Source of the DNA: a virus
Reading direction: 5' to 3' (one strand)
Virus record (IMG/VR): IMGVR_UViG_3300025626_000111
Coordinates: 1 to 26,505 of that record
DNA length: 26,505 nucleotides
Shown: positions 17,926-26,498 of the stretch, piece after piece
Layout: each line of letters opens with the position of its first letter
Position numbering within the stretch: position 1 is the stretch's first letter
Program-made: the position numbers and the translations under genes
Notes under the pieces: model-generated
Databases searched by the model: none
What the model was told of the DNA's origin: nothing
Seen by the model: the letters and a program-made list of their open reading frames with translations, nothing else

Positions 17926-20753
17926 TAATTAAAAGGCCTCACAGTATCTAAAGCTAATGCTTGCCCTGTGTTTGATTGCCCCGTTAAAGGTAAGTTTGAT
18001 GGTTGAACATTTGGTAGTGGAGCACTAGAGCCAGATTGAACTATAGAACCAACTCTTTGCCCAGAACCTTGTCTTTGTATTCCAGATTGTAAGTATGGAT
18101 CTATTTCAATTGCAGGTGCATTTTCTGGATCAAACTCTCTTTTAGCAGGAGCACCTGGCATAATACCTGTTTTAAAATATTGTTCATAAGCTTCTTTGTT
18201 TCCTTGTACTTTATCAATAGCTGCTTTAGCTTCTACTGGACCAATAATACCTTCTGAAACTAATGCACTACTTAATTGTCCAATGTATCTTGTTAAACCT
18301 TGATAGCTATCAATTCCTTTACTACCTTTACCTAGACCTTCAATTAATGCTCTAGTAGTTGCAGGTCTAGACATTGCATAAGCTAAACCAGCTGGACCTA
18401 ATACAAAAAATGTTGCAGCACCAGGATCGATTGTACCTGTACCAAAACCAACTACACCAACTATTTGTGATAACGCACCAGCTTGTTTCATTTGTACAAG
18501 CATGTCTCCACTTGTTCCTGCTGCACCTGGTGGTTTTATTTTACCTTCAATTAATTGTAATCTTCTAACATAATCCTTTATACCTTTTATTTGAGTGTCT
18601 TTAAGAAAACCTACTGGTAATCCTGTTTTAGGGTCATTTCCAAATAACCAATCATAGTCTTTCATAAATTTTTCTGCTTTAGGAACACTAAGTTTGTAGT
18701 ACTGACCTGATTTATCAACACTATTTCTTAAAAAATCTTTGAAGAACTGTCCTTGTAGTGCTCCTTGAATTGCAGTTCTATCAGGAACTACACCACCTGC
18801 GGTTTTTATTTTTCCAGAAAATAAATCATACTTTTTACCACCTGCGTTTATTTTAGCGTCTTTTAAACTTTTTTGAAAAGCTCTAAAGTAACTTGGCTTA
18901 CCTGCACCAATAATATTTTTATATAATCTTTCTTGACCAAAGTCAGTTTTTAATAAATCACTTACAACTTTACCTTCGAATGCCCTTCCTCCTAACCTTG
19001 TAAAATCTGAAGCAGCTCTTCTCGCTGCATTTACTGAAGCTGGTAAAGGAGAAGTAGCTAACATAGCTTCCATTCTTTTCTGTATTTCAGCTTGTACTGA
19101 TTGTGCTCTTCCTACAGGTCTCATTCCCGCTATTTCAGCATATGCAGTTCTAAAAGTATTGTACTCTGCATCATTACCCATTCTATTTAAAATACCTAAC
19201 ATTGTTTGAACATCTGGGTTGTCTGGAACTATATTTTCCTTTGTAGCTTTTTTTATGTAAGTATTTAAATTATCAACTAGCTCATCTTTACCCTTATATG
19301 AATTATGAACATTTATTTTTGGTTTAACCGTTGAATTTAATTCTTCTACAATTTCTTTACTTAAAACCATTTTTTTATTTGCGCCAGGGTATAGTGCCTT
19401 ATCTCTTATAACAATATAGTTATCATTCATATTACCTAATTTAGTATTAGCTTTGTTAAACCCAAAAACTGTTCCTGTCCCACCCTTAGAATCTATTATT
19501 ATTTTTTGCCCAGTTTGAATTGGAGCAGGTCTTATCTTTACCAAATAAGCAGGGTTATATGAACCATCCGCTCTTATTGTACTTTTAGCTACCCCTTCTC
19601 CTAATTCATCCCATAACTTATCTTTTGTAGTTTTATAAATTTGTTGACCACCTCTTATTTGTGAATTTAAAAAAGCTGTAACACCATCTGCAGCAGTATC
19701 ATAGTCTATCTTTGGTAAGTCCTTTGTTAACACTTTTGTAAAATTATCAATAGATTCAATTGTCATTAATCTACTTAAACCTTCTGTTTGTCTAATAAAC
19801 GCACCACCACCAATAGATGCAGCAGATAATGAACTTGCTAGCTCAACACCAGATTGTTCTGTAACTTTACCTGCAATAATATTAGCATCTTCAAATTTGT
19901 ATTTACCTCTTTTTACGTTAAAGAAATCTGGGTTACCTTTTTGTGCACTTAAAAACGCATCGTCAGCTAACTCTGCACTTTCTAGAATAGATCTTTGTTG
20001 AGGTGTAATAAATACTTTTTGTGTCTCATCTGATAATTTATCTAATACTTCTTTACTTGGAAGTTTTCCTGTTTCTTTAAACTTAGCAACTTCCTTATAA
20101 AATAATTTATCTCCATCTAAACCTCTAATAACATCTTGAGCACCGTCAATTGTTTTTAAAGAAAATCCTGTAACTTTATTATAAACTTTAGCTAAACCTC
20201 CAGCCATACCAAAACCAAGTAGTTCACCAAAAGCACCTTGAGCTGTCCCTCTTGCAACTTCTCTTACAATACTTTCTTTTGGATCAAATGTTTGAGATAT
20301 AGCTGCACCAGCTCCACCCCCTAGTCCCGCACCGGTTACACCACCAATTAATCTTTGTTTATTTTTACTTAAATTTAAAAGTGGTCTAGCTATTCTAGCA
20401 ACTCTTGCTGCCATCAAACCTGTACCCACTAGTGAAGATCCTCCTGTAAAAGGAGCTGCCGCAACACCTGCAATACCACCAGCGATAGATAAACCTACCT
20501 CTGTTACTATTCTCATAAAGTCTGGGCTTGCTAAAAAACTTTCTGTATCTTTATTGTATTTACCTTTTTGTGCATCTGATAAAACATCTTCAGGAGTAAT
20601 CATAAGTTTCATCTCATCATCAAAACTTAATCCTCCGTCTTTTCCTGCAGCACCTTTAGCTGCTAAAACAGAATCGATAGCTACTTGTTCTTTAGGAGTA
20701 GGTTCGGTCCCTTTAATTTTAAATGTGTTTCCTTGTACAACTATCTCTGCCAT
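17925..20753 (-). CDS. large internal virion / DNA-ejection protein candidate
   Basis: A 942-residue protein, the longest in the window. After a short beta start (MAEIVVQGNTFKIKGTEPTP) there are Gly/Ala-rich hydrophobic segments (about 82-110, IVTEVGLSIAGGIAGVAAAP; about 135-155, GGVTGAGLGGGAGAAIS) that could insert in a membrane, then long helical and mixed regions and a disordered Gly/Ser/Gln tail. This composition, with two Ala/Gly-rich proteins upstream, suggests podovirus-type ejection proteins that form a conduit for DNA entry. No lysozyme or transglycosylase motif is visible. AAGGA precedes the ATG by 5 nt. Similar proteins occur in uncultured marine phages; the role is inferred from layout. 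Confidence 0.7.
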   Translation of the reverse strand: MAEIVVQGNTFKIKGTEPTPKEQVAIDSVLAAKGAAGKDGGLSFDDEMKLMITPEDVLSDAQKGKYNKDTESFLASPDFMRIVTEVGLSIAGGIAGVAAAPFTGGSSLVGTGLMAARVARIARPLLNLSKNKQRLIGGVTGAGLGGGAGAAISQTFDPKESIVREVARGTAQGAFGELLGFGMAGGLAKVYNKVTGFSLKTIDGAQDVIRGLDGDKLFYKEVAKFKETGKLPSKEVLDKLSDETQKVFITPQQRSILESAELADDAFLSAQKGNPDFFNVKRGKYKFEDANIIAGKVTEQSGVELASSLSAASIGGGAFIRQTEGLSRLMTIESIDNFTKVLTKDLPKIDYDTAADGVTAFLNSQIRGGQQIYKTTKDKLWDELGEGVAKSTIRADGSYNPAYLVKIRPAPIQTGQKIIIDSKGGTGTVFGFNKANTKLGNMNDNYIVIRDKALYPGANKKMVLSKEIVEELNSTVKPKINVHNSYKGKDELVDNLNTYIKKATKENIVPDNPDVQTMLGILNRMGNDAEYNTFRTAYAEIAGMRPVGRAQSVQAEIQKRMEAMLATSPLPASVNAARRAASDFTRLGGRAFEGKVVSDLLKTDFGQERLYKNIIGAGKPSYFRAFQKSLKDAKINAGGKKYDLFSGKIKTAGGVVPDRTAIQGALQGQFFKDFLRNSVDKSGQYYKLSVPKAEKFMKDYDWLFGNDPKTGLPVGFLKDTQIKGIKDYVRRLQLIEGKIKPPGAAGTSGDMLVQMKQAGALSQIVGVVGFGTGTIDPGAATFFVLGPAGLAYAMSRPATTRALIEGLGKGSKGIDSYQGLTRYIGQLSSALVSEGIIGPVEAKAAIDKVQGNKEAYEQYFKTGIMPGAPAKREFDPENAPAIEIDPYLQSGIQRQGSGQRVGSIVQSGSSAPLPNVQPSNLPLTGQSNTGQALALDTVRPFN

Positions 20754-20761
20754 ATAAATCC

Positions 20762-21625
20762 TTAATTTGCACTAACATCGTATTTGTTACCATCGTATTG
20801 TTTAATACTAACACCTTCACTTAAATCTACATAGTTAGAAGCACCTCGTCCAGAAGCCTCCATAATCTCAAGCGCAGTTGTAAAGTCTGCATTGTTATCT
20901 TCTGCAATTGCAATAGCATCTGCAAAGTAACTATCTAGCGCTTGTAGTTTTGCTTCAAACGTAGCTTCAGTGTCCCCTACTTGTGGGATAAGTTTTGTAA
21001 TTCTTTCTGCTTCTTGTTCTGATACTGCTGCACCAGAGATCGCTTGTGTCACAAATGATGTTGCTTGTTGTATTCTACTTTTAAAAGCACCATAGTCTTT
21101 TGAAAATTGTGAACCACCTACTTTACCAAGTGATGCTCTTATTCTTGATAAATCACCAAACCCTACAGGTTTACCTAATTTATAATAGTCATCCCCAATT
21201 CTAGATAAAATAGTTCTTACTCTTTTACTTCCTTGAATTTGTTTTATAGATTCAGCTGATGGTTTAGATACAACTGTAATTTTTCCTTTACCATCAACTT
21301 GAGCTACTGTTCCTTTAGGTAAATTATAATCAACTAATTCTGCATCTGTTAAAGTTCTTGATCTATCTAACGCAGTTCCTTTTTGTTTTTCTACAGATAA
21401 GATAGTTGCAGGTAATTTTCCAATACCCTCACCTAATGCAGTTAAAGCATTACCAACACCAGAACCTTTTGCTTGAAGTAATGGTGCAGCCAAAGTTGCT
21501 GCGTAGATTGCTTTTTCTTTTGGTGACAGTGAACCTAGACCACCAGCTTGAAAATGTTTTATAGTTGGCTTTAAAGATTTAAAGTATGTAGCCTTAAACA
21601 TTTTTCTAGTTAATACTTTATCCAT
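20762..21625 (-). CDS. probable internal virion protein, 287 aa
   Basis: Begins MDKVLTRKMFKATYFKSLKP, then a hydrophobic Ala-rich stretch (KAIYAATLAAPLLQAKGSGV, about 37-56) that resembles the start of many phage virion proteins, followed by an extended helical region (ATFEAKLQALDSYFADAIAI). The final part ends YDGNKYDVSAN. No enzymatic motif is seen. Its position between the 337- and 942-residue proteins, with gaps of 2 and 8 nt, suggests that the three are assembled together, for example as tail-conduit or internal core proteins. Family not recognised. Confidence 0.65.
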   Translation of the reverse strand: MDKVLTRKMFKATYFKSLKPTIKHFQAGGLGSLSPKEKAIYAATLAAPLLQAKGSGVGNALTALGEGIGKLPATILSVEKQKGTALDRSRTLTDAELVDYNLPKGTVAQVDGKGKITVVSKPSAESIKQIQGSKRVRTILSRIGDDYYKLGKPVGFGDLSRIRASLGKVGGSQFSKDYGAFKSRIQQATSFVTQAISGAAVSEQEAERITKLIPQVGDTEATFEAKLQALDSYFADAIAIAEDNNADFTTALEIMEASGRGASNYVDLSEGVSIKQYDGNKYDVSAN

Positions 21626-21627
21626 AA

Positions 21628-22641
21628 CTATTTCGGTTGCATCATGTTATAAGCTGCATATCCACCTAACGCTGTACCTGCTGCTTGAGCTAAAGGATTA
21701 GATCCAGGAGCCGTGGTTGCTGTAATACTACTCTGTGTAGTAGGTAAGTTAGTCATGATACCTTTCATAAACTCTACTCTTTGATAAGGCTCATAAGCTC
21801 TTTGTAATTCTGTTGCTCTTTGTGCGTCTAATGCTCTTTGACCAATACCTCTTTGTAATGCACCTGCTTGCATCTGTGCATTAATATCCGCTAATGACAT
21901 TGCTTGTTGTTGTGCACCTAATTGACCTAACAATTGTCCACCTGCAAGTTGTTGTTGCCTTTGAGTTTGTGCTGCACCTAATGCAGTTTGAAAACCTTGT
22001 GCTTGTGCTTGACCCATGGCTTGTAAAGTTCTGTTTTGTAATTCTGCTTGTTGTACTCCTTGTCTACCACCACCAAAGGCACCCGCATCTACCGCTGATG
22101 CAGATAATTGATTTTGCGCTATTTGACCTTGTCTACCAATTTCATTTGTAACATACTGTTGATAAGGATTTAAAAATTGTCCAATGTTTGGGTTTTGCAT
22201 TCCTGTTGCAATAGAACCTATACCAGCTCCAACTGTTCCTGCGCCAACACCTGTTTGACCTGCTTGCGTAATCCCTGCTTGTTCTAAAGGTGATAGACCT
22301 GCAACTTGTATCCCCGGAATAGATACAGGAGTTTTAGCTAAACCTGCTGCTTGATCATATAGTGCTAATTTTCTAGCTTCAACTTCTGGAGCTTCTCTAG
22401 CAATTGTAGTTTGTGTACCGGAGCCACCTCCTCCACCTCCACCACCACCAAGATATTGTTTTAATCCTGTAGTAGGGTTAATGCTTCCTTGACCACCAAC
22501 GCTTTTTAAAAGTGTTGATTCAAATTTATTTATATGTGCAAGTTCAGTATCTCCACCAATACCTTTACCAGATAAATCTTTGTATAAGTCTTTAAATAGT
22601 TTTATCTTTTCTTGTACATTTAATTTTTTTATATTTATCAT
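21628..22641 (-). CDS. Gln/Ala-rich virion protein with poly-Gly linker
   Basis: The N-terminal 60 residues are charged and helical, followed by a run of nine glycines (about 66-74) and a Ser-Gly, then a Gln/Ala/Gly-rich body. A conserved phage segment is visible: FLNPYQQYVTNEIGRQGQIA, then ASAVDAGAFGGGRQGVQQAE, which I know from virion proteins of proteobacterial and marine phages. The body has repeated QAQA/QLxAQQQ heptads, giving long helices. Probably a structural or internal head/tail protein. The start overlaps the preceding stop by 4 bp (ATGA). The GGN codon run is a candidate for slippage. Confidence 0.7.
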   Translation of the reverse strand: MINIKKLNVQEKIKLFKDLYKDLSGKGIGGDTELAHINKFESTLLKSVGGQGSINPTTGLKQYLGGGGGGGGGSGTQTTIAREAPEVEARKLALYDQAAGLAKTPVSIPGIQVAGLSPLEQAGITQAGQTGVGAGTVGAGIGSIATGMQNPNIGQFLNPYQQYVTNEIGRQGQIAQNQLSASAVDAGAFGGGRQGVQQAELQNRTLQAMGQAQAQGFQTALGAAQTQRQQQLAGGQLLGQLGAQQQAMSLADINAQMQAGALQRGIGQRALDAQRATELQRAYEPYQRVEFMKGIMTNLPTTQSSITATTAPGSNPLAQAAGTALGGYAAYNMMQPK

Positions 22642-23054
22642 AATTCTTTTTCTACTTGAACATGTGTTGCCACATATCCTTTTTGTTTAAATAAAGGGAC
22701 ATAACCTGGTCTTGAAAAGATTTCCATTTTTTTACAACCTTGTTTTTTAGCCCATTCAGCCACCTTATCAATTTGATCAAACCATTCTTTATACCTTTTA
22801 CCAGTAACGATTTTAGCATCACAAACTTTATAGTTAGGATATTCTCTAATTTCAGTAACACCCACACATAAAATTTCGTTAGTATCTGTAACAGCCAACC
22901 AAAGCTGCATAGTCCCATTTTTACAATGTTCTTTAATATGCTCTTCACTTATAAATCCTCCTGCTCTGACACAAGCTTTGTGTACTAATTCTTTTGCTAA
23001 AGGCCATACTTTGTCTACCTCTTCTTTACTGAACTGTATTAGTTTGGTTGTCAT
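22638..23054 (-). CDS. GNAT-fold acetyltransferase-like virion-cluster protein
   Basis: A 138-residue protein with a GNAT-like layout: an N-terminal helix (KVWPLAKELVHKACVRAGGF), a strand region (LWLAVTDTNEILCVGVTEI), a following strand (CDAKIVTGKRY), a helix (KVAEWAKKQGCKKMEIFSRP) and the final FKQKGYVATHVQVEKEL. The last part (xRPGYxxLFKQKGYVxT) is the typical GNAT end and recurs in phage GNAT-like genes near tail proteins, akin in position to T7 gp13. The acetyl-CoA loop (Q/RxxGxG/A) is not clear, so enzyme activity is uncertain and a structural use is possible. The start overlaps the upstream gene by 29 bp, without a ribosome-binding site. Confidence 0.7.
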   Translation of the reverse strand: MTTKLIQFSKEEVDKVWPLAKELVHKACVRAGGFISEEHIKEHCKNGTMQLWLAVTDTNEILCVGVTEIREYPNYKVCDAKIVTGKRYKEWFDQIDKVAEWAKKQGCKKMEIFSRPGYVPLFKQKGYVATHVQVEKEL

Positions 23055-23979
23055 TAACTAAATCGTAAATTCTTTTTAATTTTTTTTGTTGATCATAAAA
23101 ATAATCAGCACCAGCTTTTCTCATACTCTTATAACTTTTTGGATCTCCACCAGATAATATACCTGCCCCTAATACTGCATCCGCACGTGATACAAATTCT
23201 CCATCAGCTAACTGCGCTAACATAGTATCTTTGTCTTTATCACCATTACCTGCACCATCTTCTACATAACCCTCTGCTCTTACATAATTATTGTAATCGT
23301 TTTCGTTATGGTCTGTTTTTGATGGTAAATAGTTTACACCACCTTTATTAAATTTTGGAATAGCAGTTGCTAGTCCACCTTGATTTGCATAAAATAAATC
23401 TGAACGAATAGTATCATCCATAGAAGGTTGAGTATTCTCTGCAGGCACAAACGCTCCTTTTAATTTATCAGATTGCTCTGCATAAGCTTTATCGTAATCC
23501 TCTTGTCTATAACCATCTATTCCAGGATCATCTTCATCTCCTCCTTGTAATAAAGGTATAACACTTGAAGCCATTAAGGCAGTTTGTAATTTATTTTTTT
23601 TAGCATAATCAAAAAGTTTAGCTATTCCTTCAGGTTCTTTTGTAATACCTGAAGTAATTTTTTGTGCACCAACTAATCCTTTATTTGCTAATGTTGCCTG
23701 TTCGGCTGCAGTTCTAAATTGAGCTCCAGCTATATCTGCACCTTTCATTTGAGGTAAGCTTGCTGCTTGTTGGCTTATAGCTGAACCTTGTCCCATACCT
23801 AAAAAAGATTTAGCACTTGATAGTGGAGCACCTGTAAATGTTGATCCTCCTATTCCTGCTGCCCCTAAAGCGTAGGCTCCGCCACCTATTAAAGCTGCAC
23901 TTTGTAATGCTTTCTTAGTTGATTTTCCTCTGAGTTTTTGTATGCCAAATGTGGCTAATGCTAATGTAAATGGGTCCAT
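23026..23979 (-). CDS. virion-associated protein with DGEFV motif, 317 aa
   Basis: An Ala/Gly-rich first half (KKALQSAALIGGGAYALGAA; SFLGMGQGSAISQQAA) with a possible membrane segment is followed by an acidic middle and a conserved C-terminal motif: GAGNGDKDKDTMLAQLADGE then FVSRADAVLGAGILSGGDPK. The pattern G-x-G-x-x-D-x-x-x-A-x-L-xDGEFVxxAxAVxGAG is a known recurring phage virion motif (in my memory), often present near tail or ejection genes. Function is unclear; it may be a tail or head-attached protein. The start is preceded by a near-palindromic A/T stretch (23981-24002), without a clear ribosome-binding site. The next gene overlaps its end by 29 bp. Confidence 0.72.
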   Translation of the reverse strand: MDPFTLALATFGIQKLRGKSTKKALQSAALIGGGAYALGAAGIGGSTFTGAPLSSAKSFLGMGQGSAISQQAASLPQMKGADIAGAQFRTAAEQATLANKGLVGAQKITSGITKEPEGIAKLFDYAKKNKLQTALMASSVIPLLQGGDEDDPGIDGYRQEDYDKAYAEQSDKLKGAFVPAENTQPSMDDTIRSDLFYANQGGLATAIPKFNKGGVNYLPSKTDHNENDYNNYVRAEGYVEDGAGNGDKDKDTMLAQLADGEFVSRADAVLGAGILSGGDPKSYKSMRKAGADYFYDQQKKLKRIYDLVNDNQTNTVQ

Positions 23980-24014
23980 AGTCTAATTAATTAATTATAG
24001 ACAATATTACCATT

Positions 24015-24887
24015 TTACTTGGTTGGTTTCAACTCATCAGCAAAGCGTCCCTCATATTGATGCTCTCCCACATGGACAATAGTATCCCCTATATAAGCAT
24101 AACATTTACCACCTATATCCTTCCATAACTTACAAAAAGAAAAGTCCTCTCCAAGATAGGTCTTAGTCTCAGGATCGTGTATCGTGTCAAAAAAATTCCA
24201 CATGTGTGGCTTATCTACATACTCTCCATTTATAACTGTCTTTTGTACAATAGACTTTTCTGGGTATGCTTCTATCATCTTGTCTATGACAGATCTTTTA
24301 ATTAACATACATCCTGTAGGACTATGAGTTACTTCCATAACACCCTTATCTACTTTTATATCTTTATCATCTGCTACTCTCATAGGATACGTATTAAAGG
24401 CTTTCTTTAAATCACTTATATTTTTTATTTGATTATCATTAATTCTATCCATTGCTTTGTCCCACATTATTGTTTTTAAGGGGTATGGTATAGATATAAG
24501 ATCTTTGTCTCTCTCAATCATTTTTATAATAGACTCTGCCTGAAAGTATATATCAGAATCTATAAATAACATGTGAGTAAAGCCAGATTCTAAAAATCCT
24601 GCTACACATAAATTTCTACCTTGTGTAACAAGTGAAGACTTCATTAACTGAAATTTAATTTTTATTTTTTTATGAAATGCTAGTTTTTGTAATTCTAACA
24701 ATGCTTGTGTGTAGTGTATAGAACATTCACTATGGACAGGTGTAGCAACAAAAATAGAATAAGGTTTTATTTCTTCTTTAGAACTACTCCCCTTCCATAA
24801 AGGTTCTATTGCTTTATCAAATGGTTTTGAATCTACTTTTAGTTCTTTGAGTGTTTGATAAGTATCACTATTTATTGTTTCTTTCAC
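24015..24887 (-). CDS. glycosyltransferase, GT-A fold
   Basis: A 290-residue protein with the nucleotide-sugar fold: SIFVATPVHSECSIHYTQAL (residues about 44-63), LVTQGRNLCVAGFLESGFTH (about 86-105), and the metal-binding DSD (110-112) in MLFIDSDIYF. Later come MLIKRSVIDKM, GEDFSFCKLWKDIGGKCYAY and VHVGEHQYEG, matching C-terminal acceptor and cation contacts of GT2/GT-A phage enzymes. It could modify virion proteins or host surface sugars; no transmembrane or signal segment is present. The start is GTG at 24887 with AAAGGAG 6 nt before it. It overlaps the upstream glycosyltransferase by 20 bp. Confidence 0.88.
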   Translation of the reverse strand: MKETINSDTYQTLKELKVDSKPFDKAIEPLWKGSSSKEEIKPYSIFVATPVHSECSIHYTQALLELQKLAFHKKIKIKFQLMKSSLVTQGRNLCVAGFLESGFTHMLFIDSDIYFQAESIIKMIERDKDLISIPYPLKTIMWDKAMDRINDNQIKNISDLKKAFNTYPMRVADDKDIKVDKGVMEVTHSPTGCMLIKRSVIDKMIEAYPEKSIVQKTVINGEYVDKPHMWNFFDTIHDPETKTYLGEDFSFCKLWKDIGGKCYAYIGDTIVHVGEHQYEGRFADELKPTK

Positions 24888-25803
24888 TTATGGCTCCTTT
24901 CAAAAAGCTTGTCCATTCCATTCCTTTTTTCTTCCAACTATAAAACCGTTTATAGAACTTTTGTTGTTCTTCTAAATGTTCTTGTATAAAATCTTCATGT
25001 AAATAACTTGCTGCAACTTCTATTGCATTACCAGTAGCTATAGCCATACTTTCATAATTTGTAGAATAATTTACGTATACAGGCCATTCTGCACATGTTT
25101 CATACAATGCTCCAAAGTTATTTGTAATTACATGTACACCAGAAGCTAATGCCTCTAAAGCTGAAGCACATGAAGTCTCTTCAAATATAGATGGGTAAAC
25201 AAACATATCATAGCTTGGCATCTTTTCTAAAATATATTCATTTGGTTTATAACCAATATAATTTACATTGGGTAATTTCTCTGCTTGCTCATATAAAGGT
25301 TGAAATGCATCATCATTATGTTTTTTAAATTCATCTCCATAGACTTGCGATGAACTATATATATCCATTATAATATTAGGGTTTTTAATTTCTTGCATTG
25401 CTCTAAGAACTACATTTAATCCTCTCCATGGTGTACAGTGATGTATAAGTTTTATAGGATCTCCTTTTTTATAAATCTTTCTTATAGGAAAATTATCTAT
25501 ACCATTTTTTATAACAATAGATCTTTCTGTTGGTATATCAAAAAAGTATCTAAACTTTTCGTAATTCCAATGACTATTAAATACATACCAATCATATTCT
25601 TTATGTCTTGATTTATCTCTGAAGAAAGGTTGTAGATTATTTTGATCCCAAGAATTCTTTTGCCAAAGTATATTAACTTTATTAGAATCTATTGGTACTT
25701 TACCAGGAATAGAAGTACATATTTGTACTTGATCTAACAGATCTTTTGAAACATGCTTATTCAGCATCTCCATTTGTATTTCGGTTGCGCCTCGAGGTTG
25801 CAT
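24868..25803 (-). CDS. glycosyltransferase, GT-B fold (GT4-like)
   Basis: A 311-residue protein whose C-terminal lobe shows the GT4 donor site: YDMFVYPSIFEETSCASALE (residues about 198-217, with E209 and E217) and ALASGVHVITNNFGALYE. Earlier landmarks are PRGATEIQME near the N-terminus, SHWN, VIKNGIDN and HHCTPWRGLNVV. The N-terminal lobe is short compared with standard GT4 enzymes (about 370-400), which may reflect true compaction or a divergent acceptor domain. It has no ribosome-binding site and starts where the preceding gene stops (TAATG), so it is coupled to that gene. With the next gene it makes a pair of glycosyltransferases of different folds inside a virion operon. Confidence 0.85.
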   Translation of the reverse strand: MQPRGATEIQMEMLNKHVSKDLLDQVQICTSIPGKVPIDSNKVNILWQKNSWDQNNLQPFFRDKSRHKEYDWYVFNSHWNYEKFRYFFDIPTERSIVIKNGIDNFPIRKIYKKGDPIKLIHHCTPWRGLNVVLRAMQEIKNPNIIMDIYSSSQVYGDEFKKHNDDAFQPLYEQAEKLPNVNYIGYKPNEYILEKMPSYDMFVYPSIFEETSCASALEALASGVHVITNNFGALYETCAEWPVYVNYSTNYESMAIATGNAIEVAASYLHEDFIQEHLEEQQKFYKRFYSWKKKGMEWTSFLKGAISERNNK

Positions 25804-26000
25804 TATTTTTTTGTGGCAGCTCCCATAGTAACCTTAGTAACTTTAATTTCTAGGTCTTGTCTAAAATCATCCACAGTAGTATCAGTGTTGGGATCAGCAA
25901 CATCAGCATCAAAATCATCTTTACTAGCATATACTTTACCAGTCCTTTTATGTTTTACAATTTCTTTTGCTTCTGCTGGTATTTTAATTATATCACTCAT
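25803..26000 (-). CDS. hypothetical small structural-region protein, 65 aa
   Basis: A small acidic protein beginning MSDIIKIPAEAKEIVKHKRT with GKVYASKDDFDADVADPNTD and a basic end (VTMGAATKK). The K-H-K-R-T-G-K-V-Y segment looks like a strand pair. Similar short proteins accompany head/tail genes of marine phages, but I cannot name the family. Its ATG overlaps the stop of the preceding 45-codon gene (ATGA), and its stop overlaps the start of the glycosyltransferase. Function unknown. Confidence 0.7.
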   Translation of the reverse strand: MSDIIKIPAEAKEIVKHKRTGKVYASKDDFDADVADPNTDTTVDDFRQDLEIKVTKVTMGAATKK

Positions 26001-26134
26001 TTTTGTCTCCGTCCTTGTCTATTATATTTTTTATTATTCTGCAACTTCTTTTTTTTATTAGGGCTCTTACAATGTCTTCTAGGTCTCTTCCTAGGTTTAT
26101 CTCTTTCAACAAAGTCTTTAAATTTTCTAGCCAT
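25997..26134 (-). CDS. tiny highly basic protein, 45 aa
   Basis: A 45-codon frame from ATG at 26134 to TGA at 25997. The product begins MARKFKDFVERDKPRKRPRR and continues with H-C-K-S-P-N-K-K-K-K and ends in KKYNRQGRRQK. The motif KPxKRPxRHxKSxNKxxK...YNRQG is familiar to me from small basic proteins of marine phages encoded among virion genes. It would bind nucleic acid or acidic virion partners. AGGAAA lies directly before the ATG, and the gene overlaps both neighbours (8 bp upstream, 4 bp downstream), as expected for a real gene in an operon. Function unknown. Confidence 0.8.
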   Translation of the reverse strand: MARKFKDFVERDKPRKRPRRHCKSPNKKKKLQNNKKYNRQGRRQK

Positions 26135-26462
26135 TTTCCTGTGAACGGTCTATTAAAGCATAACTAACAATACCTGTAATCTCATTAGCTGCACCTGCTT
26201 GCATTGATAAAACATCACTTGCTTCTAGATTCAAAGATCCTTTAACCATATTTGTAGTTGTTTTATTTAATTCTTCATAAGAAATTTTTTTAGCTGATCC
26301 ACCTGATTTTGTAACTAAAGCGTGAGTATCTACATTACTCGCAGTATCGTGTACTGTTTGTATACTTTTTACAATAATAGTTGCATCACTAGGACACGTT
26401 AAAACTGGTGTAACGTTAGTAGTTGTTAAATCAAATGTTTCGCTTTTATATCTTATTGTCAT
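26127..26462 (-). CDS. probable small virion structural protein, 111 aa
   Basis: A Thr/Ser/Val-rich beta protein: DLTTTNVTPVLTCPSDATII, VKSIQTVHDTASNVDTHALV, then LNLEASDVLSMQAG and EITGIVSYALIDRS. Beta-sandwich proteins of this type, with a strand reading V-x-x-x-C/V-P-x-x-x-T-x-I-V-K-S-I-Q and a LEAxDxL turn, are found as phage tail or decoration proteins; I infer a virion role. The ATG at 26462 has no good ribosome-binding site. A short hairpin (26477-26495) lies immediately upstream, so expression may come from a transcript entering from outside the window. Confidence 0.7.
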   Translation of the reverse strand: MTIRYKSETFDLTTTNVTPVLTCPSDATIIVKSIQTVHDTASNVDTHALVTKSGGSAKKISYEELNKTTTNMVKGSLNLEASDVLSMQAGAANEITGIVSYALIDRSQENG

Positions 26463-26476
26463 TGCATAAAGTAATT

Positions 26477-26498
26477 AAACGAATCTTGTTCGTTTTTT
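26477..26498. terminator. short hairpin with T-run upstream of the virion gene
   Basis: AAACGAA (26477-26483) pairs with TTCGTTT (26489-26495) around TCTTG, followed on the plus strand by more T residues to 26498. On the minus strand, the direction of transcription here, the hairpin is followed by only TTTAATT. It may be a weak terminator or a processing signal ahead of the gene at 26462. Confidence 0.45.

Noticed and set aside
21900-22450. Repetitive Gln/Gly codons resembling a repeat array
   Set aside because: The repeats follow codon periods within one open frame and are not separated by unique spacers, so this is low-complexity protein coding, not CRISPR.
22652-22948. Minus-strand 98-codon frame
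   Set aside because: Lies within the GNAT-like gene in another frame of the same strand, without its own ribosome-binding site; the GNAT motifs favour the other frame.
23981-24002. Near-palindrome of TTAA-type repeats before the DGEFV gene, with TATAAT on the minus strand
   Set aside because: No -35 hexamer at a proper distance and the palindrome is made only of A/T repeats, which arise easily in such DNA; kept as a note only.
25753-26144. Two plus-strand membrane-like frames
   Set aside because: Antisense to the small virion-cluster genes, with low-complexity Phe/Leu content and no start signals.
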